64,000 nt of DNA from Bacteroides sp. Marseille-P3684 (GTDB lineage Bacteria > Bacteroidota > Bacteroidia > Bacteroidales > Bacteroidaceae): contig NZ_LT985808.1 of assembly GCF_900291465.1 (NCBI RefSeq), forward strand, positions 663,363 to 727,362, given 5' to 3'. Positions within the stretch are counted from its first letter, which is position 1, and the number at the start of each line of letters is the position of its first letter. The position numbers and the translations under genes are program-made. Positions 26,812-35,641 of the stretch are shown here, one piece after another. The notes beneath the pieces are model-generated. The model was not told where the DNA came from. It worked only from the letters and a program-made list of their open reading frames with translations, and searched no databases.

Positions 26812-28243
26812 AACGGTTGGTTTTATTCTCTTGATCGAAAGGCTTTCGTGAGTCGCGTGTGTCGTAGGGGCGGCGTCCGCGGTTGTCGCCGTAGCGTCCG
26901 CGTGGTCCGCCGTCGGGGTGTTCGCGGCGGTTTTCGCCGTAGCGGGGCGGACGGTCGTTGCCCGGGCGGGGGCGTCGTCCTCCGTCGGGACGTTCGCGGC
27001 GGCTTTCGTCGGGACGTCGGGGGCTGCGCAGGTCGCGACGCGGACGGAACTCGCCCGGATGGTCGCCACGGGAAGCGCGGAAGTCGTCGGCGTTGGTCTC
27101 CATGTAGTCCTTAAAGCGTCCGCTGAAGAGCTGGTACTTGCGGAACTGGCAGGCGAGGGCGCCGTTGAAGAGTGGTATCTTTTCCGAAGCCTTCAGCCCT
27201 ATCTGGTCGAAGCACTCGTCCCTGTAGCTGAGTATCCATGCCTCATTGCCCGAGAAGGCGTGCTTGAGGCGTTCGCCGATGGTGCGGTAGAGTCCCAGCA
27301 GGTCGTCGGTCGTGATGCGCTCGCCGTAGGGCGGGTTGGTCACCATGATGGCCTTCTCCGTCGGCTGTTCGAACTCCTCGAAGGGTCTGACCTGGAGAAC
27401 GATGTCGCGGCTCAGTCCGGCAGCCTTGACGTTGCGTGTGGCTATTTCGTTCGCGTGGCGGTTGATGTCGTAGCCGTAAATCTTGTGGGAGAACTCGCGT
27501 TCCTGCGAATCGTCGTTATAGACCTTGTCGAAGAGCTCCCGGTCGAAGTCGCCCCACTTCTCGAACGCGTACTCCTTGCGGAAGACGCCCGGGGCGATGT
27601 TCCGCGCGATGAGCGCCGCCTCGATGGGGATGGTTCCCGACCCGCACATCGGGTCGATGAGGTCGCACTCTCCGTGCCAGCCGGTGAGGAGAATCATGCC
27701 TGCCGCCAGGACCTCGTTGAGCGGTGCCTCGACCGCCTCCTGACGGTAGCCGCGCCGGTGGAGCGACTCGCCCGAGCTGTCGAGCGAGAGGGTACAGTGG
27801 TCCTGTGCGATGTGGATGTTGAGGGAGAGGTCGGGGTTATTGATGCGCACCGACGGACGCTTGCCCGTCTTCTCGCGGAAGTAATCGACGATGGCATCCT
27901 TGACGCGGTACGCCACGAACTTCGAGTGCCGGAACTCGTCGGAGAAGACCACAGCGTCGACGGCAAAGCTCCCTTCCGGCGTGAGGTAGTCCTCCCAGGC
28001 AATCTCCTTGACCGCATTGTACACCTCGTCGGCGTTGCCCGCCGTGAAGTGCTTGATGGGCTTGAGGATGCGGATGGCGGTACGCAGGGCAAAGTTCGCC
28101 CGGTACATCATCTCCTTGTCGCCGGTGAACGACACCATTCGTCTTCCTACTTCGATATTGTTGGCTCCCAGTTGAGTCAACTCTTTGGCCAAGACCTCCT
28201 CCAGTCCTTGGAAGGTCTTTGCAATCAGCTCTGTTTCTTGCAT
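26795..28243 (-). CDS. rlmL: THUMP-domain 23S rRNA guanine-N2-methyltransferase (RlmL N-terminal type) with RGG-like tail
   Basis: This 482-residue protein has a ferredoxin-like/THUMP region (about 1-160) followed by a Rossmann methyltransferase (about 165-385). It has the DPMCGSGTIPIEAALIA SAM motif and the N2-guanine NPPYGER motif. The gene encodes only the RlmL half of the E. coli RlmKL fusion. From about residue 390 the chain becomes a low-complexity tail of about 90 residues rich in Arg, Gly, Asp and Pro, including repeated RREHPDGG and RRERPDGG. This tail is probably disordered and RNA-binding. The stop lies 17 bases inside the DPP gene. Confidence 0.87.
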   Translation of the reverse strand: MQETELIAKTFQGLEEVLAKELTQLGANNIEVGRRMVSFTGDKEMMYRANFALRTAIRILKPIKHFTAGNADEVYNAVKEIAWEDYLTPEGSFAVDAVVFSDEFRHSKFVAYRVKDAIVDYFREKTGKRPSVRINNPDLSLNIHIAQDHCTLSLDSSGESLHRRGYRQEAVEAPLNEVLAAGMILLTGWHGECDLIDPMCGSGTIPIEAALIARNIAPGVFRKEYAFEKWGDFDRELFDKVYNDDSQEREFSHKIYGYDINRHANEIATRNVKAAGLSRDIVLQVRPFEEFEQPTEKAIMVTNPPYGERITTDDLLGLYRTIGERLKHAFSGNEAWILSYRDECFDQIGLKASEKIPLFNGALACQFRKYQLFSGRFKDYMETNADDFRASRGDHPGEFRPRRDLRSPRRPDESRRERPDGGRRPRPGNDRPPRYGENRREHPDGGPRGRYGDNRGRRPYDTRDSRKPFDQENKTNRYENQD

Positions 28244-28498
28244 AGGTATTCTAGAAGTTATTAGTCAGTCCCGTAATGCCGAAGGGCGGGCAACCCGCTG
28301 CCGCACACGCGGAAGGATGCAGGCACATCCGTCGCCCCGGCTGCATGTCAAGGCCTCGGTTCCAGGGTGCAAAGTAACGGAATTTCCGCCGCTTAGTCAA
28401 GAGTTTTCCCGCTTTTTGTGGCGTCGGTGGAAGCGGGCAGGTCCCACTTTTCTCCTTGTTTCCTTGTCGGTTTGTCACCTGAATCGGCTTTTTCTCCT

Positions 28499-28506
28499 TA
28501 CCTTTG
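28499..28506 (+). promoter_or_regulatory. -7 box (TACCTTTG) of the lytic transglycosylase gene
   Basis: TACCTTTG lies 20 bases before the ATG. A TTTG occurs 24 bases upstream, slightly too far. The 283-bp gap 28244-28526 otherwise shows only GC-rich leader of the divergent methyltransferase. Confidence 0.5.
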
Positions 28507-28526
28507 TGGCACAAACACTCCCTGAC

Positions 28527-29507
28527 ATGATAAAACCGCACTTATTCAGCCGAACGCTTTACGCCCTGCTGCTCCTCGTTGCCGGAGCCGCGCTGCCTGC
28601 ACTCTATGCCTGCCTCTCCACCGGAGAGCGCGACGTGCCGCAGTCCCAACTCCCCTTTGCCACCGTGTCGCCCGACGTCCCGGACGCCGTCGTCTTCGCC
28701 GGGGACACGCTGAGGCTCGACCGCGCCGACCTGCGCGAACGCATGGACCGCGAACAGTGTGCCTTCACCTACATGCACGCCTCCACCCTGCTGGCCCTCA
28801 AACGTGCCAACCGCTACTTCCCCGTCATCGAACCCATCCTCCGTCAGGAGGGAGTGCCCGACGACCTCAAGTACCTGGCTGTCATCGAGAGCTCCCTCGA
28901 CGAGCGGGCGTACTCGCCGGCACATGCCGCCGGGCTGTGGCAGTTTATCGAAGCCACCGGACGGCAGTACGGGCTGGAGGTCAACGACCACATCGACGAA
29001 CGCTACCACGTGGAGAAGGCGACCCGTGCCGCCTGCCGCTACCTCAAGGATGCCTATGCACGCTATGGCGACTGGCTCACCGTAGCCGCCAGCTACAACG
29101 CCGGGCAGGGGCGCATCTCCCGCGAGCTGGAGCGTCAGGAGGCGGACCGCGCGACCGACCTGTGGCTCAACAAGGAGACCACGCGCTACATGTTCCGCCT
29201 GCTCGCCGCGAAGGAGCTCTTCGCCAACCCCCGCCGCTTCGGGTTCTGCCTGCGGCGCAGCCAGCTCTATCCCCCGGTGAAGTACACTTACGTGGAGGTG
29301 GACACCCCCATCGCCTCGCTCACCGACTTCGCCCGCGAACACGGACTGCTCGTCCGTCAGCTCAAGGAGGCGAACCCCTGGATACAGGGCTACACGCTCC
29401 AGAACCGTTCCCGGAGGCGCTACCGCATCGCCATCCCCGACAGCGCGTCGCTCCATTACCGTCCGCAGGACACCCGTCCGCATGACCCGGCGTGGGTCAT
29501 CGACTGA
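28527..29507 (+). CDS. Membrane-bound lytic murein transglycosylase (MltD-like)
   Basis: The protein is 326 residues from the ATG at 28527. After a hydrophobic export signal (about 10-29), the SLT domain spans about residues 95-235. It has the catalytic glutamate at 121 (AVIESSLDERAYSPAHAAGLWQF) and the downstream SYNAG motif. A single LysM-like segment follows at about 265-315. It cleaves glycan strands with formation of 1,6-anhydro-muramic ends and acts in the periplasm. The length is short for MltD because only one LysM-like unit is present. A thioredoxin-like lipoprotein starts 47 bases later. Confidence 0.88.
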   Translation: MIKPHLFSRTLYALLLLVAGAALPALYACLSTGERDVPQSQLPFATVSPDVPDAVVFAGDTLRLDRADLRERMDREQCAFTYMHASTLLALKRANRYFPVIEPILRQEGVPDDLKYLAVIESSLDERAYSPAHAAGLWQFIEATGRQYGLEVNDHIDERYHVEKATRAACRYLKDAYARYGDWLTVAASYNAGQGRISRELERQEADRATDLWLNKETTRYMFRLLAAKELFANPRRFGFCLRRSQLYPPVKYTYVEVDTPIASLTDFAREHGLLVRQLKEANPWIQGYTLQNRSRRRYRIAIPDSASLHYRPQDTRPHDPAWVID

Positions 29508-29554
29508 CGTCCGCCCGACGACCGACAGACCATCCACAAACCACATACACATTT

Positions 29555-30487
29555 ATGAGAACCATCACCTTATGTATCCTTGCCCTTGCCCTCGCTGCCT
29601 GCGGGGGCGGCACCAGCGGACGGAAGGCTGCGGAGACTGCTCCCGCCAAGCCGACAACGTTCGTCTTCCCTGAGATTCCCGACCTGATGACCGAACCGGA
29701 CCAACGTCTGGCATACCTCGTGCGCCACTTTTGGGACGAGTTCGACTTTGCCGACTCCACCTCCCTCACCAATCCTGACGTGGGCGAGCAGGGCTTTGCG
29801 AACTTCATCGCTCTCCTGCCGCAGGCACTCCCCGGTGACGTCGGGGCTGCGCTCGACTCGCTCGTGAAGCGTGCCGCGCCCCATCCTGCCGCCCTCACCT
29901 TCCTGCTCACCAACGCCGAGAAGTACCTCTACGACCCCAACTCCCCCTACGTGAACGAGGAGCTGTACGCCACCCTCGTCCGTCCGCTGCTCGCCCTCCC
30001 GTCCGTGGGCTATGCCGACAAGAGCCGCCTGACCTTCCGTCTGGACCTCATCGCCAAGAACCGTCCGGGCACCCCGGCGACGGACTTCCCCTTCCTGCTC
30101 TATCCGCGCGAAGAGCCTTCGTCGCTGCATGCCACCCCTGCCCGGGAGCTGCTGCTGGTGTTCTATGACCCCGAGTGCGAGCACTGTCAGGCGACGCTCC
30201 AGGCGCTCGTCGCGTCCGAGGAACTGGCTGCCCGCATCAAGGGCGGACTGCGCGTGCTGGCGGTCTACACCGAGGGCAACCAGGAGGTGTGGCGCGAGAC
30301 TGCTCCCCTGCTGCCCCACACTTGGACCGTGGCGACGGACACGGCGTGCGCCGTGAAGGACATGCCGCTCTATGACCTCAAGGCGATGCCGTCGCTCTAC
30401 CTCCTCGACGCCGACAAGAAGGTCGTGCTCAAGGATACGAGCCTGCCTGCCCTGCTGCAACGGTGGAAGGAGGAACAGGACAATTGA
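29555..30487 (+). CDS. Thioredoxin-like (TlpA-type) lipoprotein with DUF5106-like N-terminus
   Basis: The protein is 310 residues from MRTITLCILALALAAC, a lipoprotein signal with Cys16. Residues 35-175 form a helical N-terminal region like the DUF5106 family found ahead of thioredoxin folds in Bacteroidota. Residues 180-305 form the thioredoxin fold with the redox pair Cys208-Glu-His-Cys211 and cis-Pro in AMPSLYLLD. It probably reduces or isomerises disulphides in the periplasm. The last codons and stop (QDN-stop) come from a CAATTG repeat. It likely shares a transcript with the upstream transglycosylase. Confidence 0.83.
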   Translation: MRTITLCILALALAACGGGTSGRKAAETAPAKPTTFVFPEIPDLMTEPDQRLAYLVRHFWDEFDFADSTSLTNPDVGEQGFANFIALLPQALPGDVGAALDSLVKRAAPHPAALTFLLTNAEKYLYDPNSPYVNEELYATLVRPLLALPSVGYADKSRLTFRLDLIAKNRPGTPATDFPFLLYPREEPSSLHATPARELLLVFYDPECEHCQATLQALVASEELAARIKGGLRVLAVYTEGNQEVWRETAPLLPHTWTVATDTACAVKDMPLYDLKAMPSLYLLDADKKVVLKDTSLPALLQRWKEEQDN

Positions 30488-30731
30488 CAATTGACAACGT
30501 TTCAATTGACAATTGACAATGGACAATTGACAATTTCCGTGCGGCGTGAGGACGAGACCATAAGGCGGTGAATGTAGGGGCGACCGGTCTGGTCGCCCGG
30601 TCCAATTGCCCGGCGTTATTCGTTGGCACCGATTCAATTGTCAATTGTCCATTGTCCATTGTCAATTGCCCTGCGGCATGTGTGCGCATCCGTTCATTGG
30701 ACCGGGCGACCAGACCGGTCGCCCCTACATT
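30481..30731. repeat. Double array / double palindrome cassette before copy 3
   Basis: Array 30481-30534, 33-bp unit 30571-30603 (forward), array 30635-30668 and unit 30699-30731 (reverse) alternate over 250 bp. This is the largest cassette in the window. From 30699 to the start of copy 3 the sequence nearly matches the flank of copy 5, differing by one substitution and a two-base indel. Confidence 0.87.
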
Positions 30732-30772
30732 TTGAGAAATGTTTTGTTGATGCGGTCCGACGTTTTTATCAA

Positions 30773-31331
30773 TTTGTCAAAACGTCAAATGAATCGCCCG
30801 AGAAGGGGCTTCCTTGCACCAAAATACGAGTTGGTGACCGCGGAGCGCCTTCTCGGGCGATTTGCGTTTTGCATCGTGACAGCCTTTTTTCCTGTTCTCT
30901 TTCCTTCTGTTTAGCTCTTCTCTTCCTTTGTTCCCTTCCGTCGGTCTTTTCACACGGACGGACGCAATATCACACATCCGGAATTGCGCTCCTTCGGGCT
31001 CTAAAAAATGGGGACAGGGGACTGTTTTCGTACGGACGAACGACCACGACGGTGCGGACACGTCGGTACGACGGTAGTCGTTCGTCCGTACGAAGCCAAT
31101 CACAGGTGCTTCGGGTGGTGAAAATGGGTGCGGCGGACGCTTTTTCTACGTTAGAAAGCGTGTAATTGTGTAAAGTTACGTTATTTTCAGTCTGTTTAGA
31201 TGGACGTATCTTAAAATATTTAACGCGCTATTTTCTGGGAGGGATAAAATTGCGAAAGTACGCGTCAGCTGAAAACGCCGAATCGGGAAAATGTGATGTT
31301 AAAATCCGGTAAATGGTGCCGTTTTGACAAA
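30773..31331 (+). repeat. 559-bp interspersed element, copy 3
   Basis: This has the best-preserved ends: TTTGTCAAAACG (30773-30784) and its exact inverse (31320-31331). First hairpin: 15-bp perfect stem 30792-30806 / 30848-30862, enclosing CACCAA/TTGGTG. Second hairpin: 18-bp perfect stem 31027-31044 / 31077-31094, the subfamily shared with copy 5. It lies between the convergent thioredoxin-like and DUF3108 genes, 27 bases from the latter's stop. Confidence 0.92.
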
Positions 31332-31357
31332 ATGAACGGACGGCAATGTCCCATGCC

Positions 31358-32161
31358 TCATTTGACCCGTGAGGTGATGGGGTGGCGGTTGCCGTGTACG
31401 CCCGTGAGGAAAGCCTTGGCGCTGCCGAAGTTCAGGTACATGTCCAGGCGCACGGGGAGGTGGTTCGCGTCGTCGGTGATGAAGAACGTGATGACCTCCT
31501 TCTCCTTACCATCCTTGTACTCCACCAGGGAGAATTTCAGACAGTGGTAGTCGTGCTTGTCGTTCGCATCCACCACCTCCCGTCCGCGGAAGATGAGTGT
31601 CTGCTCCTCGATGGCAGAACCTGTCGCCATGGGGAAGCGTATCTTCTGCCCCACGCGGTAGTTCGTCGGGTCGAACGAACGGGCACGTGCCAGGATGCTC
31701 AGCATGTCGTAGACGCAGTAGTCCGTCACGTCGTTGGCGAACTTGGGGTCACGGCCCCGGCGGTGGCGCGACTGGCGGATGTGGCTCTTGCCGTCCTTAT
31801 AGGTGAACGTGACCGAGTCGACGGTGTAGTGCTTCCCTTCCTCCGCACCCTTGCGGAAGAAGTAGGGGACGAGCTTCTGGGACATGACATTCTCCAGCGT
31901 GTCGCGCATGACGAAGAAGAAGTCCGCACGCTTGTTGCCCTTCGTCTGGAGGTACGTGCGGTAGGCAGGCTCGCCGTGCCAGGTCGTGTTGTGGATTGCC
32001 ATTTCGGCAGTCCCCGCCTTCACCCAGACGAACTTCCAGTTGAAGTAGAGGTCGTAGGTCACGCGCTCTCCAGCCTTGAAGGCTTTGTTCTCCGCCTCGT
32101 ACTGTGCCCGGACGGACCAGGCAGCCAGCATGCAGAGGCACAGCAAAATGATTCGTTTCAT
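31358..32161 (-). CDS. DUF3108 domain-containing secreted protein
   Basis: This 267-residue protein has a signal peptide (MKRIILLCLCMLAAWSVRAQ). The rest matches the DUF3108 family: an N-terminal FKAGERVTYDLYFNWKFVWVKAG stretch and a beta-rich body with repeated DSVTFTYKDGK-like strands. The family is common in Bacteroidota and proteobacterial envelopes; its function is unknown. It follows the Ig-like lipoprotein by 3 bases in the GH3-led operon. Confidence 0.85.
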   Translation of the reverse strand: MKRIILLCLCMLAAWSVRAQYEAENKAFKAGERVTYDLYFNWKFVWVKAGTAEMAIHNTTWHGEPAYRTYLQTKGNKRADFFFVMRDTLENVMSQKLVPYFFRKGAEEGKHYTVDSVTFTYKDGKSHIRQSRHRRGRDPKFANDVTDYCVYDMLSILARARSFDPTNYRVGQKIRFPMATGSAIEEQTLIFRGREVVDANDKHDYHCLKFSLVEYKDGKEKEVITFFITDDANHLPVRLDMYLNFGSAKAFLTGVHGNRHPITSRVK

Positions 32162-32164
32162 AGC

Positions 32165-34132
32165 CTATTTCCTTTTATTGCGTTCACGTTCAGCATTGCG
32201 TCCCCGCACGCTCTTCTTCTCGTCGGGCTTCTGCTTGGTGATTTCCAGCGGTTTCTGTCGGTCGACGGGGACGGCGTTGAGGTTCCAGTCCTGCTCCACG
32301 TCCCACTGTGCCTTCAGCTCCAGCGGCTGCGGGTAGTAGAAGACCTCCTCCGCCTGGCGGTGTTCCTCGTAGAGTCCGGTATCCCAGACACCGTTGCCGT
32401 TGCGGTCGTAGAAGAGGCGGACGTAGTACTTCCCGGGGTTGACGAAGTAGAACTCCGCGCGCCCGTCGGCGATGTGTGCCTGGCGGACGGGCTTGTCCTG
32501 GGCGTCGAGCAGCTGCACGATGGCGGTGGTGTCGGCGCCGGGCAGGTTCAGGAAGAGGGAGGCGTACTCCTCCAGCGGACGGACCTTGATGTTCTGTTCG
32601 ATTTTGTCGGACGAGAGCCCGTACAGTCCGGTGAATGCCAGCGAGTCTACCTTCAGCTTGAACTCCGCTCCGGGGTGCCACTCGGCGAGCAGCTCATACT
32701 CGCGCAGCTTGCCTTTCTTCTGACGGAAGACGAAGGGCACCTCCACGTCTACCGAATCGACCACCTCGTGCAGGTGGAAGGCGGACGTGTCGATGGCGGC
32801 GAGGGGCTCGTCGAATGCGAAACTGATGTTCTGGTACAGCTCCAGGGGCGAGGGCGCGCCGGCGGTGACCTTGAGGTACTCGACGGGTGGGACGGTATCG
32901 ATGGGGATGCTGTCGTTCTTCTTGCGTCGCTTGAGCTTCTTCTCCAGCTCCTTCTTCCACTCGGCGAGCTTGTCAGCCTTCTCCTTGGCTATCTTCTCCC
33001 GGGTGGTCTTCGGTGCCAGCTCCAGGGTGTCGGTCTGGGTGACGAGCCGGTTGAGGGTGTCCGACGCGAGGTAGGTGACGCGCATGCGGAGGGTGTCGAT
33101 GTTGTAGACGAGGGAGTCCTTGAGCCAGTAGTCGATGGTGTCGTTCTTCGCACTCTTCTCGATGATGAAGGCGTCGTGTGCGTCGAAGTTCATGCCTTCG
33201 AGGGTCGGCAGGGTGTCTGCCGGCGCAGCGAAGAAGAGGGAGAACTTCCAGGGGACGAGGCGTTCGTTCTTGGTCATGTACTGGGTAACCGCCTGTTCGG
33301 TGAAGGCGCGGAGCACGATGTTGTCGGGCATGAAGTGGGTGTACTGCACCTCCTTGATGGTGTCGATGGCGATGCTGTCGGCGCTGAGCCAGAGGGTGTC
33401 CTTGCGTGTGCGGAAGTCAAAGGACGGGCAGATGGAGTCGTCCGAGAACGCAATCATCTCGCTTTTCTGAGAGAAGGTGAAGTTCTGGTCCACGTCCTGG
33501 AGGGCGTAGGCATGGTAGGTTCCCGGCGCGATGCCCCGGATGGTGAAGCGGCCGCGGCTGTCCGTGCGGGCGACGCGGTCGAAGGGGCGGGTTACGAAGG
33601 CAGAGTCCGCCAGGTCGGCATGCAGCCCGACGAGGATGCCCTTGATGGGTTCGAGGTTCGAGGCGTCAAGGACAGTCCCCGAGACCTCCAGCGTGTCGAT
33701 GCGCTCCCCGGTGGAGAAGGTGAATGCGAAGTTGCCCAGCGGGTTGCCCTCGTTGTTGTCGACGATGGCGTCGGAGAAGTCAATGGTGTAGGTGGTGTTC
33801 GGGTGGAGGGAGTCCAGCAGGGCTACCTCGACCTTCTTTCCGCTGGTCTTGATTTCCGGAGCCTCAATCTGGGGCGGGGAGACGACGACTTTCTCGTTGG
33901 CGTTCTCCAGCTTGATGAACTCGTCGAAGGTCAGGGTGATCTTCTTCTGCTTGTTGTTCGTCGCCATCAGTTCGGGCGAGCACTTCAGCAGCACGGGCGG
34001 GTCTTCGTCATAGGGTCCCCCGTCGGGGGTACCGGGGCTGGCACAGGCGTACGCCAGGAGGGCAAGCAGGATGCCCAGGGGCCCCGCGAGCGTCTTCAAC
34101 AGGTGGGTATGTTTCTTGCGGTTCATTGTCAT
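32165..34132 (-). CDS. Large Ig-like-domain lipoprotein
   Basis: This 655-residue protein has a lipoprotein signal near residues 15-31 (LLALLAYAC). An Ig-like (Big_5) domain follows at about 45-145 (PPVLLKCSPELMATNNKQKKITLTFDE), then a carboxypeptidase-regulatory-like fold at about 150-215 (VSGTVLDASNLEPIKGILVGL). A charged coiled-coil patch lies near residue 395 (AEWKKELEKKLKRRKK), with a basic end. It is probably a surface or periplasmic structural protein. The ATG immediately follows the TAA of the GH3 gene, so translation is likely coupled. A second ATG two codons in is an alternative start. Confidence 0.82.
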   Translation of the reverse strand: MTMNRKKHTHLLKTLAGPLGILLALLAYACASPGTPDGGPYDEDPPVLLKCSPELMATNNKQKKITLTFDEFIKLENANEKVVVSPPQIEAPEIKTSGKKVEVALLDSLHPNTTYTIDFSDAIVDNNEGNPLGNFAFTFSTGERIDTLEVSGTVLDASNLEPIKGILVGLHADLADSAFVTRPFDRVARTDSRGRFTIRGIAPGTYHAYALQDVDQNFTFSQKSEMIAFSDDSICPSFDFRTRKDTLWLSADSIAIDTIKEVQYTHFMPDNIVLRAFTEQAVTQYMTKNERLVPWKFSLFFAAPADTLPTLEGMNFDAHDAFIIEKSAKNDTIDYWLKDSLVYNIDTLRMRVTYLASDTLNRLVTQTDTLELAPKTTREKIAKEKADKLAEWKKELEKKLKRRKKNDSIPIDTVPPVEYLKVTAGAPSPLELYQNISFAFDEPLAAIDTSAFHLHEVVDSVDVEVPFVFRQKKGKLREYELLAEWHPGAEFKLKVDSLAFTGLYGLSSDKIEQNIKVRPLEEYASLFLNLPGADTTAIVQLLDAQDKPVRQAHIADGRAEFYFVNPGKYYVRLFYDRNGNGVWDTGLYEEHRQAEEVFYYPQPLELKAQWDVEQDWNLNAVPVDRQKPLEITKQKPDEKKSVRGRNAERERNKRK

Positions 34133-35641
34133 TTATCGGTTCAGGCGCAGCAGTTCGTCGATGTACTCACGCGTATTGCTCAGCCGGGGCACCTTGTGCT
34201 GTCCGCCGAGCTTTCCCTTCTCCTTGAGCCAGTCGTGGAAGAGGTTCTTCCGCGCTACGACCACTTCGAGGGGCTGGAGCGTGATGTCCTTGTATCGCTT
34301 TGCCTCATAGTCTGAGTTGATTTGTTGCAGCGCACGGTCGAGGATGCGTGCGAAGCGTTCGGTCGAGTCGGGCAGGACGGCAAACTCGATGAGCCACTGG
34401 TGGCGGCACTTGGCGTCGGAGTCCATGAACACGGGGGCGGCGGTGTAGTCGGCAATCTGTGCGCCCGTCCCGGCGCATGCCACCTCCAGCCCCTTCTCGG
34501 CATTGTCGACGATGAGCTCCTCGCCGAAGGCGTTGATGAAGTGCTTCGTCCGTCCGGTAATCACGAAGCGGTAGGGGTCCTTGCGGGTGAAGCGGACGGT
34601 GTCGCCGATGAGGTACCGCCACAGGCCGCAGCTGGTACTGATGAGCATGGCGTAGTTCTTGCCCGTCTCCACCCCTTCGAGGGGGACGACGGTGGGGTCC
34701 GCCTTGCCGAACTCGTCCATCGGGATGAATTCGTAGAAGACGTCGTAGTCCACCATGAGCGTCATCGAGGCATCCGTCGGGTCGGTCTGCACGCCGAAGA
34801 AGCCCTCGCTGGCGTTGTACGTCTCCACATAGTGCATGCGGTCGCTGCGGATGAGCTGGCGGTACTGCTCGCGGTAGGGCGCGAACGCCACTCCGCCGTG
34901 GAAGAACACTTCGAGGTTCGGCCACACCTGTTCGAGGGAGTCCTTGCCCGTCAGCTCCAGCACGCGACGGAGCACGGAGAGCATCCACGAGGGGACGCCG
35001 GAGAGGTTGGTGACGTTTTTCCCAATGGTGCTGCGGGCGATGCGGTCGCGCTTCACCTCGAAGTCGCTGAGCAGGGCGATTTCCTTCTTCGGGACGCGGA
35101 TGAGGTTCACCAGCGGGTTCACGTTCTGGATGAGGATGGCGGAGAGGTCGCCCACCAGGCTGTCCTTGAGGTTGTAGTTCGGGGCGTGGCTGCCGCCGAG
35201 TATCAGCCCCTTGCCTGAGAAAAAGCGGCTGTCGGGGTTGTTGCGCAGGTAGGACGCCACGCAGTCGGTTCCGCCGGCGTAGTGTATCCTTTTCAGACCG
35301 TCGGGACTGACGGGGATGAACTTGCTCTTGTCGTTGGTCGTGCCCGACGACTTGGCGTACCAGCGCACCTGCCCCTTCCAGAGGACGTCGCTCTCGCCGT
35401 GTCGCATGCGCTCGATATAGGGTTTCACATCATCGTAGGTCTGCACGGGCACCAGCCGGCGGTAGTCCTCGTAGGAGCGTATGCCTGCATACTGGTGTGC
35501 CTTGCCCCACTCGGTACCTGCCGCTTCGGACAGGAGGCGGCGCAGCACGGCATCCTGCAACGCGACGGCGCGGGTGGCGTAGGCGTCGAGTGCCTTCTGG
35601 CGGGGGGCAAACAGTTTTCCAATGAGTCTGGTCGTATTCAT
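34133..35641 (-). CDS. GH3 auxin-responsive-promoter-like acyl-acid-amido synthetase family protein
   Basis: This 502-residue protein belongs to the ANL adenylate-forming superfamily as the bacterial GH3 type. Visible motifs are SSGTTNDKSKFIP (phosphate-binding loop, about residues 98-110), YNASEGFFGVQ (about 285-295) and LISTSCGLWRYLIGDTV (about 333-349). Plant members join amino acids to acyl acids; the bacterial substrate is unknown. It heads a tight operon with the Ig-like lipoprotein and DUF3108, an arrangement also known from other Bacteroidales. A TACTTTTG box (complement of 35800-35807) may be its -7 element. Confidence 0.87.
   Translation of the reverse strand: MNTTRLIGKLFAPRQKALDAYATRAVALQDAVLRRLLSEAAGTEWGKAHQYAGIRSYEDYRRLVPVQTYDDVKPYIERMRHGESDVLWKGQVRWYAKSSGTTNDKSKFIPVSPDGLKRIHYAGGTDCVASYLRNNPDSRFFSGKGLILGGSHAPNYNLKDSLVGDLSAILIQNVNPLVNLIRVPKKEIALLSDFEVKRDRIARSTIGKNVTNLSGVPSWMLSVLRRVLELTGKDSLEQVWPNLEVFFHGGVAFAPYREQYRQLIRSDRMHYVETYNASEGFFGVQTDPTDASMTLMVDYDVFYEFIPMDEFGKADPTVVPLEGVETGKNYAMLISTSCGLWRYLIGDTVRFTRKDPYRFVITGRTKHFINAFGEELIVDNAEKGLEVACAGTGAQIADYTAAPVFMDSDAKCRHQWLIEFAVLPDSTERFARILDRALQQINSDYEAKRYKDITLQPLEVVVARKNLFHDWLKEKGKLGGQHKVPRLSNTREYIDELLRLNR

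Noticed and set aside
24424-27114. An 896-codon plus-strand open frame opposite the dipeptidyl peptidase
   Set aside because: It is a shadow of the peptidase gene, whose catalytic triad and signal peptide are clear.
28244-28526. A riboswitch or structured leader upstream of the methyltransferase gene
   Set aside because: Only a short GGGCGGGCAACCCGC hairpin is visible; nothing matches a known riboswitch core.
31382-34315. A 977-codon plus-strand open frame across DUF3108, Ig-like and GH3 genes
   Set aside because: It crosses three recognisable minus-strand genes and has no family motif, export signal or promoter.
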